Below, piece by piece: positions 13,811 through 21,822 of a stretch of 38,369 nt of DNA (its first letter is position 1; each line of letters starts with the position of its first letter). The notes beneath the pieces were generated by a model, which was not told where the DNA came from, ran no database searches, and worked only from the letters and a program-made list of their open reading frames with translations. Both the position numbers and the translations under genes were made by a program. The DNA is taken from the IMG/VR virus record IMGVR_UViG_3300014839_000021, positions 1-38,369 of that record; one strand, 5' to 3'. Source of the stretch: a virus.

Positions 13811-13847
13811 CGTCCCTCGCGGGACAACTCTGAAAGGGAAGTAACTC

Positions 13848-15191
13848 ATGTCTGCCAAGACACTCAGTTCGCTGGGGATCCTCTACACCGATCGTCGGGA
13901 CTTCTACATCAGCCCGAACCAGGTGAAGGAACTCTGGACAGACGTCACGCCGTTCACCACGATCCTCGCAAACAGAGAGATCCGGAACGTGCAGGACGTT
14001 GACTACAAGATGTTCGAGCACCGCTCGGGCTGGATCAAGCAGGAGTTCAGCGTCAATGCCACAACGCCGCCCACGTTCGCCACGGGCGCAGCGGGAGAAT
14101 CACTCTCCGCAGGGCTCGCGGTTGACGGCATCAACGGCCTCGCATCGACCGTCGATACGTCCTACCGCAACCTGCAGTGCGAAGTCTGGGATTCGACCAA
14201 AACCACGTACAAGGGGCTCGTCTGCGTCACCGACATCTCAGGCGGAAACCTGGTCGTGAAGAGCCTGGGCAACCCGCGGCTTGCGTCGAACCACGTCGCG
14301 GCCCTGGCCGATAACGACGTGTTCCAGGTGGTCGGGACGGCATTCGGAGAAGGAACCTACGCTCCGGACGGGTTCGCCGACGATCTGCAGGTGGTCTACA
14401 ATTCGCCGCAGATCTTCAAGACCTCCATCGAGATCACGGGCACCCTCTACGCCGCGGCCCTACGCGGATACAGCTCGGAACTCGAACGGCTCCGGATCGA
14501 GAAGAACAAAGAGCACAAGATCCACAAGGAGTTCGCGCTCCTCCGCGGCGCCCGCACGGGCGGCACGGGGATGGCTTCGCTGGCTGGGAACGACACCTCC
14601 GCGGATACCCACCAGAACGCGGGAATCACCGACAAAGACGGCAAGCTCATCCGGACGACCATGGGAATCATCCCCACGATCTACCGTTACGGCGCGACGT
14701 CGGGCTCGGCGCAGAACATCTTCACCATCTCCGCGGCGACCTACTCCTACTCCAACTTCGTGGACGACATGGAGAAAGTGTTCCAGTACCTCCCCGAGAA
14801 CGGCGAGAAAGTCGCCCTCTGCGGCGCAGGAGCTCTCTCGTACTGGAGCAAGGTGGACGCGGCCAACGGCTTCATCAAGAAATCGGGCCTCGTCGTCCAG
14901 ATGGACGCTGGAACACAGCGGGATTCGCTCGGCTTCAACTTCCGGAGGCTCATCACCCCTCACGGGAACCTGAAGCTGGTGTACGCGCCCGCGCTCCGCG
15001 ACACGTACCGCAACACCATGCTCGTGATCGACCAGGACAACCTGTTCCTGTCCCAGTACCGCGCGCCGAAGTTCATGGCGAACATCAAAGTCGATGACGG
15101 GTACGACGGGATCAAGGATATGTGGTTCTCGGACGAAGGACTCGGCATGACGCTGATCGAAAGGCACGAGATCTTCAACATAACGGCCTGA
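13848..15191 (+). CDS. Major capsid protein (HK97 fold, SU10/DUF5309-like)
   Basis: 447 residues with GGGAAG before the ATG. Position after the scaffold, length and a helical spine-like segment (RGYSSELERLRIEKNKEHKI, about 206-225) followed by EFALLRGARTGG fit the SU10/DUF5309 group of HK97-fold capsid proteins. A P-domain-like beta region and a C-terminal strand/helix block (LVYAPALRDTYRNTMLVIDQDNLF) follow. The hairpin just after the stop is a common arrangement behind capsid genes. Confidence 0.82.
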   Translation: MSAKTLSSLGILYTDRRDFYISPNQVKELWTDVTPFTTILANREIRNVQDVDYKMFEHRSGWIKQEFSVNATTPPTFATGAAGESLSAGLAVDGINGLASTVDTSYRNLQCEVWDSTKTTYKGLVCVTDISGGNLVVKSLGNPRLASNHVAALADNDVFQVVGTAFGEGTYAPDGFADDLQVVYNSPQIFKTSIEITGTLYAAALRGYSSELERLRIEKNKEHKIHKEFALLRGARTGGTGMASLAGNDTSADTHQNAGITDKDGKLIRTTMGIIPTIYRYGATSGSAQNIFTISAATYSYSNFVDDMEKVFQYLPENGEKVALCGAGALSYWSKVDAANGFIKKSGLVVQMDAGTQRDSLGFNFRRLITPHGNLKLVYAPALRDTYRNTMLVIDQDNLFLSQYRAPKFMANIKVDDGYDGIKDMWFSDEGLGMTLIERHEIFNITA

Positions 15192-15200
15192 CGCAAAAGG

Positions 15201-15226
15201 GGAGGGCGGCCTCGCAGCCGCCTTCC
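15201..15226 (+). promoter_or_regulatory. Hairpin after the capsid gene
   Basis: GGAGGGCGGC (15201-15210), loop CTCGCA, GCCGCCTTCC (15217-15226): ten pairs with one G-T wobble. No T-run follows. Likely an mRNA-stability element or partial terminator that raises capsid expression relative to downstream genes. Confidence 0.65.
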
Positions 15227-15247
15227 TCACTATATGGAGAATCTGTA

Positions 15248-17701
15248 ATGGTGATAGGCGGCGGGATAACACTCAGGGCGCAGGTCGAGTCATACGTCGG
15301 CACGATCACGGACACGGCTTCGCTGGATCAGTTCCTCTCCGATTCTGCGAAGATCCTGGTCGATGTGATTCCGGACGGGAAGCTGGACTCCTTCATGGTC
15401 GGCGTCGCGGTGGATGATTCAGGCGCCTCCTGCAGCTCCTACCGCATCGTCTCGGCCTCAAACGCTGGACGGAAGGCCCGCGGGTTCCCCGCCGACCGCA
15501 AGGCGGAGCTCTCCGACGCGCACTCGATCCACCAGGCGACGGCATTCTCCCCTGGGTTCTACATCGAAGGGGGGAAGCTCTACGTGGTCCCCGCCTCCAG
15601 CAGTAGGCTTTTCTACGGAATACCGTACCCCACGGTCCTCAACACGGATACCTCGATCGCCAGCTTCCCCGTTCCCCTGGTTCCTGCGGTCGTCCTGGAC
15701 GCGGCCTCGCGTTCCCTCGGGCGGAAGATGGTCGATTTCATCGTGAACACGCTTTCGACCCTGGCGTTCAACAACCAGACGGCACCCATGCCCCCGACGA
15801 TGCTGGCGGTTGTGGTCGATGACGCGATTGCCGCGACCGTCTCTGCCCCTACCTGGGACTCCTTCGGCGACGCGCCCGTGTTTACGCCTCCTTCTGTCAC
15901 GCTCCCGACGAAACCAGGCAACTTCTCGACCTCGGCGGTCGCCCCGACACCTCCGGATGCGCCCGCGTTCACCTACACGGACGCCCTGGCACAGATCATA
16001 GGGGCGGTGACGATCGCCGCGCTCCCGACGCCTCCCGCCTTCACCTATGGGACGAATAACCCGATGCCCGCAAGCTCCACGGCGCCCACGGTCGATTTCT
16101 CCGACCTCATCGCCCCGACCGCACCAGGGCCAGCGGGTATCGCTTACAGCGACGTCACGCCCTCGACCATCGGCACGGTGACGATCGGCTCCCTGGGGAC
16201 GGCCCCGTCGTTCGCGTACCAGACGGCAAACACGCTCCCCGCTAATTCAACACTCACGCAGCCCGACCTCTCGGCGCTGACGGTGCCGACCGTGCCCGCA
16301 CTCCCTACGTCCTCGGACATCCCTTATACGGCGGCGGCGGTCGATGCGACCGTTTTCTCCAGCGTCCTTGACATCTCGACCGAGCTTACGGCCGCCTCGA
16401 TTGGCCTTGCGACGGTCCTGGATACAAACCAGGACGTCGAACTCGCCACGGCGAAGATCAACAAGATCCAGATGCTCATTCAGAAGTTCCTCCAGGAATC
16501 CGACCTGAACATCAAGACCACCCTGGCGAAGAACCAGCTCACGACCGATTTGAACCTGAGGAACGCCGCGCAGGTGCTCGCGCAGGGCGTTCAGATTTAT
16601 CAGGCGAAACTCGCGCAGTACTCTCAGGCGCTTGACGGCTTCAAGAATACGCTTGCCCGACAGGTGTCGGATTACCAACTCAAACAGGCGGACTTCGACG
16701 CCAAGGCAAAGTACTCTCTTCAGGACGCCCTTGAACGCTTCAACGGGGCGAACGTGGCGTACCAGGCCAACCTCCAGGTCGTTCTGGACCAGGCGAAGCT
16801 CGACGCGAACAAGGTGCTCCAGCAGGCCCAGCTCACCACCGACACGGGTCTGAAGAACGCGCTTCAGGACACCGCGGCCGCCGTTCAGTCGTACACTATC
16901 GCGCTTGAACGCTACAAGGCTCAGCTTCAGGGATACCAGACCCAGGTGCAGGCCCGCGTGTCGCAGTATCAGATCCAGGTCGAGGTGTTCAAGGCGAAGG
17001 CCGACATCTCACTCTCCGATGCGAAGGCCCGCTTCGACCAGGACGTCACGGCATACCAGGCCGTCATCACCCGCAACTTGAAGCAGGCCGAGATCGCCGT
17101 CCAGACTGCTCTCCAGCAGGCGCAGCTCACGACGGACGTGGATCTGAAGAACCGCGCCGAAGAACTTGCCGCCCAGGTCCAGCAGTACCAGGCGCGGCTC
17201 CAGAACTACTCGACGCAGATGGAGGGCTACAAGGCTCTTATTGAAAGTCAGGTGTCCGTGTTCCAGGCGAACCTCACGCTCTGGACGAAGGACGCCGACA
17301 ACCAGCTCCAGAAGTACCAGGGGGACATCGCCCTTGCGAAGGCTGCATTTGACGCTCAGACCGTGGTCTACCAGGCGATGGTGCAGAAGGCAGTCAAGAA
17401 GGCCGAGATGGACCAGGAGCGTATGCTCTCCGTCGCCAAAATGGAGACGGACGTCGAGATCGCCAATATGCAGTACCAGGTTGAGTCGGGGATCGCCGCC
17501 AACAAGAACCTCCTCGAACTGTTCGCCGATGAGGTCCAGTCCTACCAGGTGAGCGTCACGCAGGAAGTCCAGCGATTTGGCAACGTCCTCCAGCAGCTCA
17601 TGGCCGAAGTGAAGAGCTGGATGGAACGCTCGGCGGATCTCCGCGGCCTCTACACCCAGACCGTGCAGATGTACCTCGGGGCGGGAGCGCAGAAACAGTG
17701 A
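15248..17701 (+). CDS. Virion appendage protein with tandem coiled-coil repeats (817 aa)
   Basis: ATG at 15248, GGAGA upstream; the longer frame runs back into the capsid gene and is rejected. Residues 1-200 form a globular domain (TASLDQFLSDSAKILVDVIPDG near the start), then about 200 residues of Pro/Ala/Thr-rich linker with a repeated PAFTYTDAL / PPAFTYGTN / APSFAYQTAN theme, then about 400 residues of Gln/Ala-rich helix with 98-residue repeats. A rod-like trimeric or dimeric fibre, whisker or neck appendage fits. Position after the capsid gene and before a probable adaptor suggests attachment at the portal or neck. No family recognised. Confidence 0.7.
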   Translation: MVIGGGITLRAQVESYVGTITDTASLDQFLSDSAKILVDVIPDGKLDSFMVGVAVDDSGASCSSYRIVSASNAGRKARGFPADRKAELSDAHSIHQATAFSPGFYIEGGKLYVVPASSSRLFYGIPYPTVLNTDTSIASFPVPLVPAVVLDAASRSLGRKMVDFIVNTLSTLAFNNQTAPMPPTMLAVVVDDAIAATVSAPTWDSFGDAPVFTPPSVTLPTKPGNFSTSAVAPTPPDAPAFTYTDALAQIIGAVTIAALPTPPAFTYGTNNPMPASSTAPTVDFSDLIAPTAPGPAGIAYSDVTPSTIGTVTIGSLGTAPSFAYQTANTLPANSTLTQPDLSALTVPTVPALPTSSDIPYTAAAVDATVFSSVLDISTELTAASIGLATVLDTNQDVELATAKINKIQMLIQKFLQESDLNIKTTLAKNQLTTDLNLRNAAQVLAQGVQIYQAKLAQYSQALDGFKNTLARQVSDYQLKQADFDAKAKYSLQDALERFNGANVAYQANLQVVLDQAKLDANKVLQQAQLTTDTGLKNALQDTAAAVQSYTIALERYKAQLQGYQTQVQARVSQYQIQVEVFKAKADISLSDAKARFDQDVTAYQAVITRNLKQAEIAVQTALQQAQLTTDVDLKNRAEELAAQVQQYQARLQNYSTQMEGYKALIESQVSVFQANLTLWTKDADNQLQKYQGDIALAKAAFDAQTVVYQAMVQKAVKKAEMDQERMLSVAKMETDVEIANMQYQVESGIAANKNLLELFADEVQSYQVSVTQEVQRFGNVLQQLMAEVKSWMERSADLRGLYTQTVQMYLGAGAQKQ
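16535..17437 (+). repeat. Three 98-105-residue coding repeats in the coiled-coil region
   Basis: The element QLTTD-x-x-L-[KR]-N occurs at 16535, 16829 and 17123, exactly 294 nt apart, with a degenerate fourth copy (KMETDVEIAN) at 17438, 315 nt further, that is one heptad longer. Each unit continues with VQ-x-Y, YK/YS, V-SxxQ, F-x-x-KA and DA-x-x-RF blocks at matching places. Confidence 0.8.
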
Positions 17702-18270
17702 CCCTTCAGCACATGATCGAGTTCGTCATGCAGGTCGCACCCCAGGTGAGCGACGTCCAGGTGACGCTCACCCTGAATGCGGCCTACAAGTCGTTCTGCA
17801 GCGAGAGCCGCTTTCTCAGAGGCACGGCCAATATCACGATCGACCCCAGTGTGTTCACCTACGCCTTCCCCGCGAGTATTGAGAGTCTGACGAGTCTCGA
17901 CATCCTGGACGCAAGCGGCGCGGAGGTCCACCACCACGCCTCCTACACGCTCAAAGACAGGTTTATCACGCTCACGCACCACCACGGGCACGTCCTCTCA
18001 GTGATGATAAAGGACGCCGCGGCGATCAGAGTCTCGGGGGTGATGATACCAGCGCCGCTTGTGGCACTTACCGATGTCCCCGTCATCCCAGAGCAGTTCC
18101 ACTTCGCGCTGGTGAGCAAGGCGACGGAAGGACTGGCCGCGCAGGGCGGGGCGATGCCCTTGGCGCAGTACCACGCAGCCGCCTACAAGAACGCGCTTCG
18201 GGATGCAAAGATCCTCGCCGCCCACACGGGCGACGACACGGCGTACCAGCCGACAATCGACACATACTAA
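17698..18270 (+). CDS. Probable head-tail adaptor (gp4/connector-like)
   Basis: 190 residues, GTG at 17698 overlapping the preceding stop. N-terminal helices (MIEFVMQVAPQVSDVQVTLTLNAAYKSF begins it), a beta-rich middle (about 45-110) and a C-terminal helical part, the layout of small connector proteins that sit under the portal. No diagnostic motif; the call rests on size, layout and position. Confidence 0.45.
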   Translation: MTLQHMIEFVMQVAPQVSDVQVTLTLNAAYKSFCSESRFLRGTANITIDPSVFTYAFPASIESLTSLDILDASGAEVHHHASYTLKDRFITLTHHHGHVLSVMIKDAAAIRVSGVMIPAPLVALTDVPVIPEQFHFALVSKATEGLAAQGGAMPLAQYHAAAYKNALRDAKILAAHTGDDTAYQPTIDTY

Positions 18271-18282
18271 CAGAGGAGCATC

Positions 18283-18717
18283 ATGGCACTTATACTGACC
18301 GACCTGGGCGCCGACCAGATGTTGAAGGCGTACTTCAATAACTCGTTTCCCGCAAGCAAGGACTACAAGCTGAAGCTCTTTGCGAACAACTACACGCCCG
18401 TTGACACTTCTGTCCTGGGTTCCTTCACCGAGGCGGCGGGGGGCGGATATGCGTCGATCTCGCTCACGAATGGCTCCTGGACGGTCACGCCCGCGGACGA
18501 TCCTTCGGATGCGGTCTATGCCGAGCAGACGTTCACCTTTACGGGACCCTTGACCACGAACACCACGATCTACGGGTACTGGGTCGAGGACAACGCTGGT
18601 TCTACTGGCGTCGCCGTGTTCGCCGAGCTTCTTGCGACACCCTTCGTGCCTGCCAATAACGGCGACACGCTCAAACTCACGATCAAGTTCCAGCTCAGCA
18701 AGGGCACTCCTGCCTAA
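18283..18717 (+). CDS. Hypothetical virion protein, beta-sandwich-like (144 aa)
   Basis: ATG with GAGGAG upstream. MALILTDLGADQMLKAYF then beta strands (YKLKLFANNYTP, TFTFTGPLTTNTTIYGYWV, TLKLTIKFQLS). This layout is common in small phage virion proteins that precede appendage genes. No named family recognised. Confidence 0.6.
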   Translation: MALILTDLGADQMLKAYFNNSFPASKDYKLKLFANNYTPVDTSVLGSFTEAAGGGYASISLTNGSWTVTPADDPSDAVYAEQTFTFTGPLTTNTTIYGYWVEDNAGSTGVAVFAELLATPFVPANNGDTLKLTIKFQLSKGTPA

Positions 18718-18731
18718 TGAGGGAGTAACGC

Positions 18732-20456
18732 GTGGCTGTTGCAATAGACCAAAAAGCGCAGGGTACGCTCAGTAGCGGTTCGGCCACATCCTCCTCGCCG
18801 ATGAGCTTCAACGCACTCGTAACGGCGGGCGGGGCGAACCGTTATATGCTGGTCGGAGTCTCCGTGATGAACGACAGCACGGGCCTGGCCTGCACGATCT
18901 CTGGGGTCACCTGCGTCAAGGGGAGCGTCAACACGGCGATGACGGCCCTGGGGACAGCCTCGGGGACGAGCACCAATCATCCCGCGGCGGCCTATTACGG
19001 TCTTGTGGCGCCTGATACTGGCACGCCCCTGATCCGCGTGTGGATGAACAACGGCGACAACTACGACATCGTCGTCGAGGCCATCTCGCTCACGGGTGTC
19101 AACCAAACGACCCCCGTCAGGGGAGTTCAGACGGCGACGGGGAATACGGCCACGCCGACGCTTACTCTGGCGAGTGCGACGAACGACCTGGCTTTTTCGG
19201 TTGTGTCGGCTCACTGGGGCGGGTCAGATGTCAGCACGCTCTCCACGGGCGGGCAGACGCGGCAGTGGTGGGGAGCCGCAGGCGGCGCGATGAGCGGCGA
19301 GGGCGCTTCGATTGCAGGCGCCTCATCGCTCACGCTGAGCTGGACGTACGGCGGTGCGACGAACGAGTGGGCGGAGGTGGGGGTCTCGATCGAGCAGGCC
19401 GTCACCACGCAGACCTACTCGCAGACCTCGGCCTCTGGCGGTCTTGGCGGGTTTGCGGCGGCCGAGAAGCGCGGCGTCAAGGTTGGATCCGCCTCGGGCG
19501 GTATCTCGGGCGGTGCGTCGGGACTGAAGGCGGGCGTCAGGGCAGTCTCGATCTCTGGCGCGGTCGCTGGAGGCGTTTCGGTTGAAAAACGCGGATTCCA
19601 CCAATCGAGTGTAGCGGGCGCCCTCGCGGGCGGGAGTGTCGTTGTGCGCGTCACGCGCAACTGGAGCGCGTCGAGCGTCGCAGGTGGAGTCGGGGGCGGC
19701 ACGGGTGGCGTCCTCATGCACCGCACATACTCGTACACATCGACCTCTGGTGCTGTCTCTGGAGCAAACGCAGCTCAGAAGCGGGGCGCGGTCGCCTCAT
19801 CTGTCTCTGGCGCTGTTGCAGGCGGAACCCGCGGGCTGAAGTCAGGCTCCAGGCAGTCCGCCCTGGGCGGCGCAGTTTCGGGCGGCGCATCGGGCAAGAG
19901 GCAGGGCGTAAAGGTAGTCGGTGCGAGTGGCGCTATCGCTGGCGGTCTTGCCCTTGAAGTCGGCCTTAACGGGAACCACCCCAAAGTGACGAGTGCGGGT
20001 GGTGCGGTAGTGGGTGGCGCGGCCCTGGTCTACCGAATCAACCTCCAGGTGAGGTACGTCAGCTCGACTGGCGGTGCGATCTCGGGCGGAACGGTAGTCA
20101 TGAGGCGCGGTCGCTCGGGTGTGGGCATGGGCGGTGCGTTTGCAGGCGGGGCCTCAATCGTCCATGAGATGAAGGTCCAGGTGTTTCGCGCCCAGGGTTC
20201 GGGCGGTGCACTCTCTGGCGGCGTGGCGCGGGAGAAACTCTCGCACAGCTTCGTCAGCGCGGGTGGCGCTTTCTTCGGCGGCTCGGCTCGGTTCGTCAGG
20301 CTCCTTCATCTGGCCTCCTCGGGCGGTGCGGTCGCGGGCGGGAGCGAAGGCGAAGTCGAGCATCATGAGCTGGGGGTAATTAACGGCTACATCGGCCCAG
20401 CGCGTTCGGGTCGCGTGAGTGGTCACGGCAACGCACGGCGGGTTGTAAGGGTGTAG
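18732..20456 (+). CDS. Glycine-repeat appendage protein (574 aa)
   Basis: GTG at 18732 with GGGAG upstream. Residues 1-225 form a beta-rich domain that begins AVAIDQKAQGTLSSG and contains a WTYGGATNEWAEVGVSIEQ strand pair (about 208-226), probably the particle-binding part. Residues about 235-540 are a run of roughly 14 copies of a degenerate 20-25-residue unit, S-x-G-G-A-x-x-G-G plus a basic spacer. Such Gly-rich arrays form polyglycine-II-like or beta-solenoid rods in phage adhesins. The Arg-rich C-terminus follows. Likely a receptor-binding fibre or decoration; the exact role is unknown. Confidence 0.65.
   Translation: MAVAIDQKAQGTLSSGSATSSSPMSFNALVTAGGANRYMLVGVSVMNDSTGLACTISGVTCVKGSVNTAMTALGTASGTSTNHPAAAYYGLVAPDTGTPLIRVWMNNGDNYDIVVEAISLTGVNQTTPVRGVQTATGNTATPTLTLASATNDLAFSVVSAHWGGSDVSTLSTGGQTRQWWGAAGGAMSGEGASIAGASSLTLSWTYGGATNEWAEVGVSIEQAVTTQTYSQTSASGGLGGFAAAEKRGVKVGSASGGISGGASGLKAGVRAVSISGAVAGGVSVEKRGFHQSSVAGALAGGSVVVRVTRNWSASSVAGGVGGGTGGVLMHRTYSYTSTSGAVSGANAAQKRGAVASSVSGAVAGGTRGLKSGSRQSALGGAVSGGASGKRQGVKVVGASGAIAGGLALEVGLNGNHPKVTSAGGAVVGGAALVYRINLQVRYVSSTGGAISGGTVVMRRGRSGVGMGGAFAGGASIVHEMKVQVFRAQGSGGALSGGVAREKLSHSFVSAGGAFFGGSARFVRLLHLASSGGAVAGGSEGEVEHHELGVINGYIGPARSGRVSGHGNARRVVRV
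19428..20343 (+). repeat. Glycine-rich coding repeats
   Basis: About 14 units with the core [SA]-x-G-G-[AI]-x-x-G-G spaced 20-25 residues apart, alternating with Lys/Arg-containing spacers such as EKRGVKVG and MRRGRSG. The DNA copies are diverged, so this is an old protein repeat, not a recent DNA duplication. Confidence 0.75.
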
Positions 20457-20458
20457 TC

Positions 20459-20749
20459 ATGTGGCAGTCAATGTCGGAACATATCGAAGTGATCGGAGCC
20501 CTTGTCATCCTCCTGGGCGCATGGTGCACGAAACTTGTCGCCAGTCGGTTCACGAAGCTGGAGACGCGGGTTGACGCGCTCGAAGTGATGCACTCCAAGG
20601 AGTTCAAGGGATTGGGAAGCAAGCTGGACGCGATCGAGCTGAACCTTGTGGACCGTGTTACGCAGGTCCACCTGGAACTGAAAGGGGAGTATGTCCGCAA
20701 AGGCGAGTGTACGAAGTTCTGTCTCCTCTCGGGGGAGGGGGCCGCATGA
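20459..20749 (+). CDS. Membrane-anchored coiled-coil protein (96 aa)
   Basis: ATG 3 nt after the preceding stop. One N-terminal membrane helix (VIGALVILLGAWCTKLVA, about 11-28) and then a heptad-like coil (FTKLETRVDALEVMHSKEF, about 31-49). Next to holin- and lysin-like genes, it may be part of the lysis cassette, perhaps a holin partner, but no family is recognised. Overlaps the next gene by 4 nt. Confidence 0.55.
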   Translation: MWQSMSEHIEVIGALVILLGAWCTKLVASRFTKLETRVDALEVMHSKEFKGLGSKLDAIELNLVDRVTQVHLELKGEYVRKGECTKFCLLSGEGAA

Positions 20750-20946
20750 AGGATCTGATCGGGGGCCGCAAGATCATGATTCTTGCCCTGGGACTTGTGG
20801 CGTTTGTCCTGGCGCTCTGGCTGATGCAACTAAAGGACTCTGCAAGCATTCTCTCGACGGGTACGTCGATCATCGGCCTTGTCTCTGCGGCCATCTACGG
20901 AAACATCAAGGAGCACCAGGCGGAGGGGCACGATGAAACCAAGTGA
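20746..20946 (+). CDS. Holin-like small membrane protein (66 aa)
   Basis: ATG at 20746 with GGGAGG upstream. Two hydrophobic segments (KIMILALGLVAFVLALWLM, about 9-27, and ILSTGTSIIGLVSAAIYG, about 36-53) with a short polar C-terminus, the layout of a class II holin. Holins permeabilise the inner membrane to release or activate the lysin. It directly precedes a muramidase-like gene, which supports the role. Confidence 0.65.
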   Translation: MKDLIGGRKIMILALGLVAFVLALWLMQLKDSASILSTGTSIIGLVSAAIYGNIKEHQAEGHDETK

Positions 20947-21391
20947 AGTGCTCGCTCTTTGCAGGAAGGTGGCTCCCGCGCATGGATTCGATCCGCTTCT
21001 CATCATGGCCGTCTGCCTGCAGGAATCGGGCTATGACCAGAGCGAGGTCCGCCTTGAACAGCAGTTCTACCGCAAATACGTGAGGCCCCAGAATCTCCCG
21101 ACGACCGACGAGATCCTCCTTTCGGCCTCCTACGGGCTTATGCAGGTGATGGGTGAGTCGTTCCTGGAATTGGGGTGGTTCGGCGCGTGGGAATACGGCA
21201 AGATCCCCCAGATGCTCGATAAACTGATGGGCGACGCAGAGCTTCAGATCTCTCTCGGATGCCAGTGGCTCAAACACAAAATGGCTGGGCTCGATAACCT
21301 GGAGCGGGGCTTGAGAGCGTACAACGGGTCAGCGGAGTACCCGCCCCTGGTCTTTGCCAAGTGGGACGAACTTAAAAAGGTATACAAATGA
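20933..21391 (+). CDS. Endolysin: lytic transglycosylase (SLT-like)
   Basis: 152 residues, ATG at 20933 with GGAGG upstream. Lysozyme-like SLT pattern: catalytic-type Glu in AVCLQESGYD (about 30-36), ASYGLMQVM (about 66-74) and LRAYNGS near 132, in the order ES...GLMQ...AYNG. These enzymes cleave the MurNAc-GlcNAc bond to leave 1,6-anhydroMurNAc. No signal peptide, so it needs the holin. Lies between holin- and spanin-like genes. Confidence 0.85.
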   Translation: MKPSEVLALCRKVAPAHGFDPLLIMAVCLQESGYDQSEVRLEQQFYRKYVRPQNLPTTDEILLSASYGLMQVMGESFLELGWFGAWEYGKIPQMLDKLMGDAELQISLGCQWLKHKMAGLDNLERGLRAYNGSAEYPPLVFAKWDELKKVYK

Positions 21392-21822
21392 GACTGCCAC
21401 TCTACCTGTTACTGAGCACGCTCCTCTGCGTCGGCTGCGGCAGTACGACCGAGTTTGTGGCGCATGAAACGCGCGTTGAGGATCATCTCATCAACGTCGA
21501 TGTCCCCGATGTCCACGTCACGCTCCAGGGAGTCATCAAGGATAGCGTCATCGTCGCCACGACTCCGGATTCGGTCAAGAAGCGTCCCTGGGTCCGCACG
21601 CACACGAACATCCACACGGGCGTCGTCCAGGTGGACGTGCTCATGCCCGACACCACGATCGTCGATCGGGACACCACGCAGGTCACCTCGACCACGGTTG
21701 TCGAGAAGCCAGGGTTCTTCGACCAGTTTAAGACGGGGATCCTCCTTGCGTGTCTCCTGGTATTTGTCGTCGGCGTCTCCCTTGGCGGGATCAAGCTTGC
21801 CAAAATGCTGAAGATCATCTAA
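21388..21822 (+). CDS. Probable unimolecular spanin (lipoprotein with C-terminal membrane helix)
   Basis: 144 residues. The N-terminus MRLPLYLLLSTLLCVGCGS is a lipoprotein signal peptide with probable acylated Cys17 (the residue at -3 is Cys, slightly atypical). The middle is beta-rich (VPDVHVTLQGVIKDSVIVATT, HTNIHTGVVQVDVLMP). Residues about 116-136 (KTGILLACLLVFVVGVSLGG) form a C-terminal membrane helix with a short basic tail. A lipid anchor at one end and an inner-membrane helix at the other is the hallmark of u-spanins, which fuse inner and outer membranes in the last step of lysis of Gram-negative hosts. It overlaps the endolysin by 4 nt. Confidence 0.7.
   Translation: MRLPLYLLLSTLLCVGCGSTTEFVAHETRVEDHLINVDVPDVHVTLQGVIKDSVIVATTPDSVKKRPWVRTHTNIHTGVVQVDVLMPDTTIVDRDTTQVTSTTVVEKPGFFDQFKTGILLACLLVFVVGVSLGGIKLAKMLKII

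Noticed and set aside
19428-20343. Repeats considered as a CRISPR array
   Set aside because: The repeats are in-frame, diverged at DNA level and encode Gly-rich protein; no constant repeat with unique spacers.
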